Below are positions 1 to 6,279 of a stretch of DNA of 6,611 nucleotides, in pieces. The DNA is from an uncultured Clostridia bacterium. Lineage in GTDB: Bacteria > Bacillota_A > Clostridia > TANB77 > CAG-508. Under the pieces are notes generated by a model. The model made no database searches. It worked only from the letters and a program-made list of their open reading frames with translations, and was not told the DNA's origin. The stretch lies in contig CALXSA010000052.1 in assembly GCA_944390995.1 (NCBI GenBank), forward strand, positions 1 through 6,611, given 5' to 3'. Within the stretch, counting starts at the first letter, position 1. Each line of letters begins with the position of its first letter. The translations under genes and the position numbers were made by a program.

Positions 1-524
<524 letters not shown>

Positions 525-554
525 AGAATTAGAGGCTGTGGAGAATTGACTTTC

Positions 555-601
555 TTGAATGCTTGGACGCTGGAGACACTCCTAAACGTCCAAGTTTTCA
601 A
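555..601. repeat. imperfect inverted repeat, possible terminator or REP-type hairpin
   Basis: CTTGGACG at 562-569 pairs perfectly with CGTCCAAG at 587-594. The arms extend to 555-569 and 587-601 with one mismatch and one G-T pair, around a 17-base loop. It begins six bases after the TGA at 547-549. A 3' T-run is lacking, so a repeat element is as likely as a terminator. GTCCAAGTT recurs at 635-643. Confidence 0.55.
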
Positions 602-615
602 ACTTTTGTGTCAAT

Positions 616-646
616 CTCAAAGCCTGTCCCTTTTGTCCAAGTTGAG
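616..646. repeat. degenerate third unit of the GTCCC repeat cluster
   Basis: The stretch carries AAGCCTGTCCCTTTT-type sequence resembling the two AAGACGTGTCCCT units downstream, and is bracketed by short inverted arms CTCAA (616-620) and TTGAG (642-646). It is much weaker than the two main copies, and homology to them is inferred. Confidence 0.35.
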
Positions 647-670
647 TTTCAGCTTATGTTTAATTCAAAT

Positions 671-743
671 TAGCAAACAAGACGTGTCCCTAGATTGCAA
701 ATTTTTGCAAGAAAAGACGTGTCCCTAAATTGCAAGTTTGCTA
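671..743. repeat. two 23-bp direct repeats inside an inverted repeat (REP-like)
   Basis: Two copies of AAGACGTGTCCCTA(A/G)ATTGCA lie at 679-701 and 714-736, exactly 35 bp apart, differing at two positions over 23 bases. The pair is bracketed by a perfect 8-bp inverted repeat, TAGCAAAC (671-678) and GTTTGCTA (736-743). A small palindrome, TTGCAAA-TT-TTTGCAA (695-710), sits between them. On the minus strand the core reads GGGACACGTCTT, which from memory resembles repeats near REP-associated (Y1/IS200-like) transposases. No transposase is present, so this would be a non-autonomous element or remnant. Together with the hairpins just upstream, this accounts for the gene-free stretch 550-757. Confidence 0.6.
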
Positions 744-757
744 GAACAATATTACGA

Positions 758-790
758 GTAAAAAACCGGCAAAAAAATGTCGGTTTTTAC
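758..790. terminator. bidirectional Rho-independent terminator-like hairpin
   Basis: AAAAACCGGC (761-770) pairs with GTCGGTTTTT (779-788) around an eight-base A-rich loop, with one G-T pair. T-runs form one side of the stem on either strand, so it could stop transcription both ways. It insulates the PBP gene from the repeat-rich flank on the left. Confidence 0.65.
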
Positions 791-840
791 TTGATTTTTG
801 CGGGCAGGTAATATAAAATATAAACATAAAATGGGATAAT
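791..840 (+). promoter_or_regulatory. candidate promoters of the PBP gene
   Basis: Two sigma-A-like candidates are visible. One is TTGATT (791-796), a 17-base spacer and TAAAAT (814-819). The other is an extended -10, TGGGATAAT (832-840), without a good -35. Either leaves an untranslated leader of roughly 85-105 bases before the TTG at 932. A sporulation sigma factor cannot be excluded, but I see no clear site. Confidence 0.4.
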
Positions 841-931
841 TATGTTTGGTAGAAATAGAAAAAGGTGGTTTTGCCACGAATTCATAGAAATAAACTGGAG
901 TAAAATACTTTGGGTAAAGGAGATACGAAAG

Positions 932-3217
932 TTGAGTAAAAAGAAAAAAACAAATGTGTATAAGTTTGAACCGCAAAAGAACAAAAATGGCGGGAAGAAA
1001 GTTTTTTCAATAAATGAGAGATTGGCAAGAATGTTAATTGCATTTTTTGTTGTATTCTTAATTCTTGTTGGCAGGTTGGGCTGGCTACAAATTGTGCAAG
1101 GTGCAGATTTAAGGGAAGATATGTACAGGCAGCTTACGGCAAGCAAAACAATCAGTCCTAAGAGGGGTACTATTTATGATTCTACAGGAAAGGCTCTAGC
1201 TATTAGTGCTCAGGTTGATACTGTAAGTATAGACCCAACTCGCATTGTGGTTGACAATGAGGACGAAAAGATTGCAGAGGCAATGACAAAGCAGCTAAAA
1301 GAGAAGGTTGCAAAGGCTTTTTCAGATATTTTTGATTTAGATTATGAGGAGACTTTAGAGAAGGTTTCTAGCGATAGCACGAATGTTACAATAGCTAAAA
1401 AGGTTGAAAATGACAAGATTGAAGAATTGAAAGCTTGGATGGAAGAAAATGATATTTATAGCGGAATAAATATTGATGAGGATACAAAAAGATATTATCC
1501 ATACGACAATTTAGCATCAAGTTTAATTGGTTTTTGTGGTACGGACAATCAAGGTCTTTATGGTTTAGAGCTTAAGTGGAACGATATATTAACAGGAACG
1601 CCTGGCAAGGTAACATCAGCCCAAGATGCTGTGCAAGATTTAATACCATATGAGAATGAGACATACATTGCACCACAAAATGGAAATGATGTAACTCTTA
1701 CCATAGATGCTAACATCCAACAAATTGCGGAGAAGTACTTGAAGCAGGCTTGCGAGGAGAATGATTGCAAAGATGGTGGAAATGTTATTATAATGAACCC
1801 AAACAATGGCGATATTTTGGCAATGGCTACATATCCAGATTATAATTTGAATTCTCCGTTTACATTAGATTATGTTTCAGATAAAGAGTGGGACAAAATG
1901 TCTGATGAAGAAAAGAATACTATGTTACAAGAGACATGGAACAATAGAGCCATTACTTCAACTTATGAGCCAGGTTCTGTTTTCAAGATTATAACAGCAG
2001 CAGCAGGGCTAGAAGAAGGCTTGGCTGATGCTGACACACCAAATGTCTTCCAATGCGAAGGATATGAAAAGATTTCTGGAGTGAGAATAAATTGTTCAGA
2101 TAGAGCGGGACATGGTTCACAAAGTTTAAGAGATGCGCTTAAGAACTCTTGCAACCCAGCGTTTATGCAATTAGGGGAGAAGATTGGAGCTGCTACATTA
2201 TATAGATATTATGATGCTTTCGGTTTCTTTGATACAACAGGGTTTGCAGATATAGGAGATTCTGGAAGTTCTGGCGAAAGGTCTGGATATTTCTGGGATT
2301 TGGATGATGTTGGACCAATAGAGCTTGCAACAATGTCATTCGGACAGAGGTTTAGAGTTACGCCTTTACAGATGATTACAGCGGTTTCTGCAATTGCGAA
2401 TGATGGAGTTTTAGTACAACCTAGAATTGCTAAAGAGATAAAAAATACAGATACAGGAGCTGTTACAACAATAGAGCCTAAGAATGTTAGACAGGTTGTT
2501 TCAAAGGAGACTTCTGAGACATTGCTTGATATGCTAGAAACAGTTGTTGATAGTGGAACAGGAAAGTATGCTGAAGTGAAGGGATATAGCATAGCAGGAA
2601 AGACAGGTACATCTGAGCCTGATGAATCTGACCCAGAGGAAAAGTATGTTGCATCTTTTGCGGCAATATCTCCAGTGGAGAGCCCAGAGGTTGTTGTACT
2701 TGTAACATTATATGGACCTCAAGGGGAGAGCCACAGCGGAAGTACAGTTGCAGCACCAGTTGTATCTCAAATCTTATCAGAAGTGTTACCATATCTAGGA
2801 ATTCAGTCAGATACAACAGACAGTGAGTCTTCAGCAGAGACTACAGCACTTTCAAATGTTAAGAATAAAACAATGGCTGAGGCAAAGAAAATAATTGAGA
2901 AGCAAGGCTTTGAATGCATTATTTCTGGCAATGATGACGATATTGTAACTGAGCAAATGCCAGCAGCAGGTACTGCGTTAATAGAAGGTTCTGTGGTAAG
3001 ATTGTATTCAGAGGACAATGATACTAGAGTTTCGCAATCTGTACCTAACTTAAAGGGAATGAGCTTATCTGAAGCAAAGGCAGCTTTAAAGAATAAAAAC
3101 TTAAATATAAAATACTCTGGAGAGGGCAAAGTAACAAGCCAAGACATTACAGCGGGCACGTCAGTTGAGGAGGGCACAGTGGTTAATGTGGTTTTAAAAG
3201 AAGGAATAGAAGAATAA
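932..3217 (+). CDS. class B penicillin-binding protein with two PASTA domains (FtsI/SpoVD/PBP2 family)
   Basis: This is a membrane-anchored D,D-transpeptidase that cross-links peptidoglycan outside the membrane and is a beta-lactam target. The protein has 761 residues. A Lys-rich cytoplasmic tail (1-33) leads into one membrane helix (about 34-50). The pedestal/dimerisation domain starts with the family motif RGTIYD at 78-83. The transpeptidase domain (about 245-610) holds all three catalytic motifs: S349-V-F-K352, S406-C-N408 and K557-T-G559. A Ser/Thr/Glu linker (about 626-640) precedes two PASTA repeats (about 641-697 and 703-758). I chose TTG at 932 because AAAGGAG (916-922) sits nine bases upstream; the in-frame ATG at 842 has no ribosome binding site and would put 30 odd residues before the tail. 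The family is certain. Division PBP versus sporulation SpoVD is undecided: no mraW, ftsL or mraY neighbours are present. Confidence 0.95.
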   Translation: MSKKKKTNVYKFEPQKNKNGGKKVFSINERLARMLIAFFVVFLILVGRLGWLQIVQGADLREDMYRQLTASKTISPKRGTIYDSTGKALAISAQVDTVSIDPTRIVVDNEDEKIAEAMTKQLKEKVAKAFSDIFDLDYEETLEKVSSDSTNVTIAKKVENDKIEELKAWMEENDIYSGINIDEDTKRYYPYDNLASSLIGFCGTDNQGLYGLELKWNDILTGTPGKVTSAQDAVQDLIPYENETYIAPQNGNDVTLTIDANIQQIAEKYLKQACEENDCKDGGNVIIMNPNNGDILAMATYPDYNLNSPFTLDYVSDKEWDKMSDEEKNTMLQETWNNRAITSTYEPGSVFKIITAAAGLEEGLADADTPNVFQCEGYEKISGVRINCSDRAGHGSQSLRDALKNSCNPAFMQLGEKIGAATLYRYYDAFGFFDTTGFADIGDSGSSGERSGYFWDLDDVGPIELATMSFGQRFRVTPLQMITAVSAIANDGVLVQPRIAKEIKNTDTGAVTTIEPKNVRQVVSKETSETLLDMLETVVDSGTGKYAEVKGYSIAGKTGTSEPDESDPEEKYVASFAAISPVESPEVVVLVTLYGPQGESHSGSTVAAPVVSQILSEVLPYLGIQSDTTDSESSAETTALSNVKNKTMAEAKKIIEKQGFECIISGNDDDIVTEQMPAAGTALIEGSVVRLYSEDNDTRVSQSVPNLKGMSLSEAKAALKNKNLNIKYSGEGKVTSQDITAGTSVEEGTVVNVVLKEGIEE

Positions 3218-3259
3218 ATTTAATATAATTCTATTATAACAAGACTTTACAAAGAAAGG

Positions 3260-3300
3260 GTTACAGGATAAACATATTTTAAAAGCCATTATCTTGTAAC
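3260..3300 (+). repeat. hairpin just upstream of the rsmA ribosome binding site
   Basis: GTTACAGGATAA (3260-3271) pairs with TTATCTTGTAAC (3289-3300), 12 bp with one G-T pair, around a 17-base loop. The right arm ends three bases before the AAAGGAA ribosome binding site of rsmA. The right arm with its flank (CCATTATCTTGTAACAA, 3286-3302) recurs exactly at 5480-5496. No T-run follows, so it is not a standard terminator. It may be a dispersed repeat or may affect rsmA translation or mRNA processing. Confidence 0.6.
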
Positions 3301-3320
3301 AAGAAAGGAATGCAAAAAAT

Positions 3321-4184
3321 TTGAATACAAGTAGTTTAGAGGATACAAGATTTATATTAAAAAAATATAATATTAAAGCGAATAAGAAACTAGGACAAAA
3401 TTTTCTTATTGATGACAATGTGATAAATAATACTATTGGAGCAGCAGAGTTAAGCAAAAATAGTTTAGTAATAGAAATAGGCCCTGGGCTCGGAACGCTT
3501 ACAACTAGACTACTTGAGCAGGCGGGTAAGGTTATAGCGGTTGAATTAGATGAAAGAATGGTTAAAATATTAAATGACAGGTTTAGTTTGTACGACAATT
3601 TTACTCTAATTAATGACGATATTTTAAAAGTGAATTTGAAAGAAATTATAAGCGAAAATTTGAAAGAATTTTCAGAAGTGAAGATTGTCGCAAACTTGCC
3701 ATATTATATTACAACGCCAATAATTATGAAGCTTTTAGAAGAAAGATTAAATATCGATAGCATAATTGTAATGGTGCAAAAAGAAGTTGCAGACAGAATT
3801 ACAGCCGAACCTGGCGACAAGCTTTCTGGAGCGATTACATATAGTGTAAATTATTATGCTGAGCCAGAAAAAATACAGTTTGTAGACAAGAGTTCCTTTA
3901 TACCTGCTCCAGAAGTTGATTCGGAGGTAATTAGGTTAAAGATTAGAAAGGAGCCACCAGTAGAGCTTGAAGATGAAGAATTGTTTTTTAAAATAATCAA
4001 AGCTAGTTTCATGCAGAGAAGAAAGACATTAAAAAATGGTTTGAGCAATTCAGGCTTAATTCAGGATAAAAATATTTTAACTAAAATATTTGATGAACTT
4101 GGTTTGGATGAAGGAGTTAGAGGAGAAAAGTTAACTTTAGAGCAATTTGCAAAATTATCAAATTTAATTTCAAAAACTCTTTAA
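3321..4184 (+). CDS. rsmA: 16S rRNA adenine(1518/1519)-N6-dimethyltransferase RsmA (KsgA)
   Basis: RsmA uses S-adenosylmethionine to dimethylate the two adjacent adenines of the helix 45 loop near the 3' end of 16S rRNA, late in small-subunit assembly; its loss classically gives kasugamycin resistance. The 287-residue protein has family-typical length. Visible marks are the N-terminal KLGQNFL (23-29), the SAM-binding motif I IEIGPGLGT (51-59), the acidic end of strand 2 VELDE (74-78, E75), D99-D100 before the third strand, and the catalytic N125-L-P-Y128. The C-terminal part is the helical rRNA-contact domain. The start is TTG at 3321 with AAAGGAA (3304-3310) ten bases upstream; no better start exists. 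It lies 103 bp after the PBP gene and may be co-transcribed, with a hairpin in the gap. No defects seen. Confidence 0.97.
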   Translation: MNTSSLEDTRFILKKYNIKANKKLGQNFLIDDNVINNTIGAAELSKNSLVIEIGPGLGTLTTRLLEQAGKVIAVELDERMVKILNDRFSLYDNFTLINDDILKVNLKEIISENLKEFSEVKIVANLPYYITTPIIMKLLEERLNIDSIIVMVQKEVADRITAEPGDKLSGAITYSVNYYAEPEKIQFVDKSSFIPAPEVDSEVIRLKIRKEPPVELEDEELFFKIIKASFMQRRKTLKNGLSNSGLIQDKNILTKIFDELGLDEGVRGEKLTLEQFAKLSNLISKTL

Positions 4185-4208
4185 AGATTGGTTAAAATAT
4201 GATATAAT
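4180..4208 (+). promoter_or_regulatory. extended -10 promoter of the sortase gene
   Basis: TGATATAAT (4200-4208) is a perfect extended -10 (TG-N-TATAAT). With a 17-base spacer it has a TTTAAA -35 (4180-4185) that overlaps the rsmA stop codon. The expected transcript start is near 4215, giving a leader of about 80 bases. A perfect TTGACA at 4233-4238 has only a weak AAAAAT partner 18 bases on. Confidence 0.6.
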
Positions 4209-4298
4209 ATTTATGTAATCTTGTAAAATGTTTTGACAAAGAGATACATATGGAACAAAAATTGGAATAATATTTAAAGGAGAGAAGGAGGTATAAGA

Positions 4299-5018
4299 TT
4301 GAACCAGATACTTGTTACAGAAAAATTATATGTTACACCAGCGATGAAAAGAAAAAGAAAAATATATAAAATAGAGTTCTTCATATCTGTTCTATTGGTA
4401 TGCCTACTATCTTCTTATTACATATATGCTGAATATGACAGAAATAAGAGCGAGGAAGTTTCGCAAGTGCTTTTATCAGAGGTAAAGCCTGACCAGGACA
4501 GCACTACAAAGCAGTCTACAGAGAATGAGCCTATTATTATAGTGCTTAATGAGGAAGCTTCAGGAGGAGAAGAACCTGTTACAACGAATACCTTAGAGGA
4601 GGAAATTACTGTTGGAGACAAGACTTATGCTACAGAAGCTATAATAACAATACCAAAAATAGATATTAGTTATCCAGTCCTTTCAGAGACATCTGATGAG
4701 TTGTTGGAAATTTCAGTAAATAAATATTGGCCAAAAGATTTACAACCAAACGAAGTGGGCAACTATTGTATAGTGGGTCATAATTATAGAAATGGAAAAA
4801 TGTTTGGTAGGTTACATGAGTTAGAATATGGAGATATAGTTACTATGGAAGACCTCTCAGGCAGGGTGCTACAATATCAAGTTTATAACATGTATGTTGT
4901 TGAACCTACAGATACAAGATGCACAAGTCAGCTAACAGGGGGCAGAAAAGAACTTACATTGATTACATGTACAGACTATGGAACTAAGAGATTGATTGTA
5001 AAATGCAGAGAAGTGTAA
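4299..5018 (+). CDS. membrane-anchored sortase (class D/B-like)
   Basis: Sortases are extracellular cysteine transpeptidases that cleave an LPxTG-like sorting signal and join the protein to the cell wall or a pilus. The protein has 239 residues: a basic cytoplasmic start (KRKRKIYK, 17-24), one membrane helix (about 25-43), a low-complexity acidic stalk (about 46-110), then the beta-barrel beginning at AIITIPKIDISYPVL (114-128). The catalytic set is complete: H161 in CIVGHNYRNG, C224 in TLITC, and R231 in KRLIV. The compact barrel and TLITC motif suggest class D more than B; this is from memory. TTG at 4299 is chosen because AAGGAGG (4285-4291) sits seven bases upstream. It has its own promoter and a hairpin after its stop. 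No protein with a sorting signal is in the window, so its substrate is unknown. Confidence 0.93.
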   Translation: MNQILVTEKLYVTPAMKRKRKIYKIEFFISVLLVCLLSSYYIYAEYDRNKSEEVSQVLLSEVKPDQDSTTKQSTENEPIIIVLNEEASGGEEPVTTNTLEEEITVGDKTYATEAIITIPKIDISYPVLSETSDELLEISVNKYWPKDLQPNEVGNYCIVGHNYRNGKMFGRLHELEYGDIVTMEDLSGRVLQYQVYNMYVVEPTDTRCTSQLTGGRKELTLITCTDYGTKRLIVKCREV

Positions 5019-5024
5019 AACGGT

Positions 5025-5063
5025 TCTACACAAGAAAAGTGGCTTTGCCTTTTGTAGAGTTTT
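5025..5063 (+). terminator. possible terminator after the sortase gene
   Basis: TCTACACAAG (5025-5034) pairs with CTTTTGTAGA (5049-5058), ten base pairs with one mismatch, around a 14-base loop, followed by a short TTTT (5060-5063). It starts six bases after the sortase stop codon. The T-run is short, so efficiency is doubtful. Confidence 0.5.
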
Positions 5064-5100
5064 GCCTAGCAAATATGCACGGACTAAGATTTTCTTTGCA

Positions 5101-5139
5101 ATAAAAATAGGCTGGGTTTAGGAATATTAACCCAGCCTA
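5101..5139 (-). terminator. Rho-independent terminator after the small antitoxin-like gene
   Basis: A perfect 11-bp GC-rich stem (5108-5118 with 5129-5139, AGGCTGGGTT/AACCCAGCCT core) with a ten-base loop is followed on the minus strand by TTTTTAT (5107-5101). It lies about 37 bp past the stop of the minus-strand gene at 5177. On the plus strand the tail is only AAAATATATT, so it is primarily a minus-strand terminator, possibly shared with the sortase transcript. Confidence 0.85.
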
Positions 5140-5176
5140 AAATATATTAAAAAGTGTATTGCTATCAATAATAAAT

Positions 5177-5344
5177 TTAATTAATTTCGCTTTTTATTGT
5201 TTGGATTAAAACTGGCATGTCAATTTCATCGTTTGCGAATTGCTTAAACAAAGAAACATCTTGTTCAGTAATTGACAAACCTTCAATTGCCAAATCGTTT
5301 TTTATATTATCTATATTAAAATTAAATATTTCTTCATTAAACAT
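5177..5344 (-). CDS. small VbhA/FicA-type antitoxin candidate
   Basis: The 55-residue acidic protein resembles the short antitoxins that block class I Fic enzymes. The resemblance is to a helix carrying [S/T]xxxE[G/N], here D17-L-A-I-E21-G22, then a second segment of the form LSITEQDVxLFKQFANDEID. In known pairs the Glu reaches into the Fic active site and prevents productive ATP binding. Here the Ser/Thr position is Asp, while Glu and Gly are kept. The start is the ATG at 5344 because GGAGG (5357-5353) sits eight bases upstream; a frame five codons longer exists but would include the ribosome binding site. It lies 169 bp downstream of the fic gene on the same strand, with its own promoter and terminator, the reverse of the usual antitoxin-first order. 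The family call rests on pattern memory, and a fortuitous small protein remains possible. Confidence 0.72.
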   Translation of the reverse strand: MFNEEIFNFNIDNIKNDLAIEGLSITEQDVSLFKQFANDEIDMPVLIQTIKSEIN

Positions 5345-5381
5345 ACCTTTTACCTCCAAAACACATAACCAATATACTATA

Positions 5382-5410
5382 ATTATACCACAAAAACCGC
5401 AAAAAGTCCA
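5382..5410 (-). promoter_or_regulatory. promoter of the antitoxin-like gene
   Basis: On the minus strand, TGGTATAAT (5390-5382) is a perfect extended -10. TGGACT (5410-5405), matching four of six -35 bases, lies exactly 17 bases upstream. The expected start near 5375 gives a leader of about 30 bases that contains the GGAGGT ribosome binding site. The -35 overlaps the loop and one arm of the hairpin at 5392-5427. Confidence 0.7.
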
Positions 5411-5427
5411 GCTTTTTTGCAGTTTTT
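5392..5427 (-). terminator. terminator-like hairpin between fic and the antitoxin-like gene
   Basis: AAAAACCGCAAAAAG (5392-5406) pairs with TTTTTTGCAGTTTTT (5413-5427) with one internal mismatch and a six-base loop. Read on the minus strand it ends in TTTTT, about 87 bp after the fic stop. It would end or reduce the fic transcript before the small gene. The stem is AT-rich, so it may be leaky. Confidence 0.6.
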
Positions 5428-5475
5428 TGTTGCAAAATATTACATATACCTTGCTTCTAAGAAAGTAGAAATGCT

Positions 5476-5496
5476 AAAACCATTATCTTGTAACAA
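5476..5496 (+). repeat. second copy of the repeat found upstream of rsmA
   Basis: CCATTATCTTGTAACAA (5480-5496) matches 3286-3302 exactly, and the match extends leftwards through AAAA with a single one-base indel. It lies 17 bp beyond the fic stop codon, in fic's 3' untranslated region. Unlike the first copy it has no good partner arm nearby; a weak one, GTTGCAAAATAT, is at about 5429-5440. Confidence 0.6.
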
Positions 5497-5513
5497 CAAT
5501 AAAATACACCTAA

Positions 5514-6113
5514 TTAACTGAGCTTTTCCAAACATTCATAAATTAGTTTAGTGAGTTCGGAAGTGTCGACTATAGAGTTAATACTTGCATTAAGAAATTC
5601 TTTAGGTGCAACTTTTTTTATATTCAAAATATATTCGTTTTTTAAAGCAAGTTCTCTTAAGAATTCTCTAATAGTTCTGCCGTTCCCTTCTCTATATGGG
5701 TGCAAAACATTTAGCTCAGATAAATAGTATGCCAATCTTTCAGCCAGTACTTCTCTTGAAAGACCAGCTAGGTAATTTTCCTCTTTCAAGCCATTAAGTA
5801 GCCTGTTTAATTCTGGTTCTATATATTCCCATTCTGCAAACCTGAAAACGCCTTTTGCAATGTTTTCATTTCTATATTTACCAGCAAAAGGATAAATGTC
5901 TTCAAAAAGATATGTATGTATTTGGTTTAGATGTTTAGCATCAAAGTTACCAATAATGCCTTTTTGCCTTAGAGCAAGAAGCTTTGCAGCAGTAATTTTG
6001 GCTTCGAACTTTTGCAATGTACTTTTATCTTTTATATTTAATTTATTGACTAACACATCTGTGCCAGGATAACAATAGTTTGAATTCCTTGGCTCGTATA
6101 AATCTTTGCCCAT
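5514..6113 (-). CDS. fic: Fic-domain AMP-transferase (class I Fic toxin type)
   Basis: Fic proteins usually transfer AMP from ATP onto a hydroxyl side chain of a target protein; in bacterial toxin-antitoxin pairs such as VbhT or FicT the targets include type II topoisomerases. The 199-residue protein has no signal peptide or membrane helix. The catalytic motif is complete: H138-P-Y-R-E142-G-N144-G-R146-T-I-R149, with Tyr instead of the common Phe. The target-binding flap is visible as PFAGKYRNENIAKGVFRFAEWEYIEPEL (75-102). No [S/T]xxxE[G/N] inhibitory helix is seen at either end, so self-inhibition is unlikely and a separate antitoxin is expected; the candidate lies just downstream. ATG at 6113 is supported by GAAAGGAA (6127-6120) seven bases upstream. 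The substrate cannot be deduced. Whether it is toxic is inferred from family and neighbour. Confidence 0.93.
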   Translation of the reverse strand: MGKDLYEPRNSNYCYPGTDVLVNKLNIKDKSTLQKFEAKITAAKLLALRQKGIIGNFDAKHLNQIHTYLFEDIYPFAGKYRNENIAKGVFRFAEWEYIEPELNRLLNGLKEENYLAGLSREVLAERLAYYLSELNVLHPYREGNGRTIREFLRELALKNEYILNIKKVAPKEFLNASINSIVDTSELTKLIYECLEKLS

Positions 6114-6191
6114 ATTTAGTTCCTTTCTATTTTTCGCGTAAAAAAATGTGTCTTACGAGGGAGCTATATGCGATAGTATAATTTTTACATT

Positions 6192-6200
6192 ATTATAACA
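6192..6200 (-). promoter_or_regulatory. extended -10 promoter of fic
   Basis: TGTTATAAT (6200-6192 on the minus strand) is a perfect extended -10. The -35 at 17 bases (TTACTA, 6220-6215) is poor. It would give a leader of about 70 bases before the fic ATG. The surrounding 6114-6279 is the AT-rich divergent region between fic and the plus-strand gene; I find no convincing plus-strand promoter there, only a TATAAT at 6177-6182 without a -35. Confidence 0.5.
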
Positions 6201-6279
6201 TATAAAATAATCAATAGTAACAAAAAAATAATTCTTTCATAAAATATAAAAAATAATATATATGGGAGGATTATTTTTT

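Noticed and set aside
546..728. Short plus-strand open frame of 60 codons
   Set aside because: It lies wholly in the repeat cluster, has no ribosome binding site, and its product just translates the repeats.
679..736. CRISPR-like direct repeats with regular spacing
   Set aside because: There are only two copies with a 12-base gap, no real spacers and no cas genes; the inverted flanks fit a REP-type element better.
842..931. Upstream ATG at 842 as the PBP start
   Set aside because: It has no Shine-Dalgarno and adds 30 residues atypical for the family, while TTG at 932 has AAAGGAG at ideal spacing.
787..1146. Minus-strand open frames opposite the PBP start
   Set aside because: They are antisense to the Lys-rich tail and membrane helix, have no ribosome binding site, and look hydrophobic only because they mirror A-rich codons.
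2209..3177. Minus-strand open frames opposite the PBP transpeptidase and PASTA region
   Set aside because: They are antisense shadows with no family features or start signals.
3194..3598. Minus-strand open frame opposite rsmA
   Set aside because: It is a shadow of the confirmed rsmA gene, with no ribosome binding site or recognisable motif.
4233..4262. Perfect TTGACA as a second sortase promoter
   Set aside because: At 16-18 bases downstream there is no good -10 (best AAAAAT); the extended -10 at 4200-4208 is clearly stronger.
5217..5468. Plus-strand open frame of 83 codons
   Set aside because: It is antisense to the small antitoxin-like gene and its promoter, which has far better start, promoter and terminator signals.
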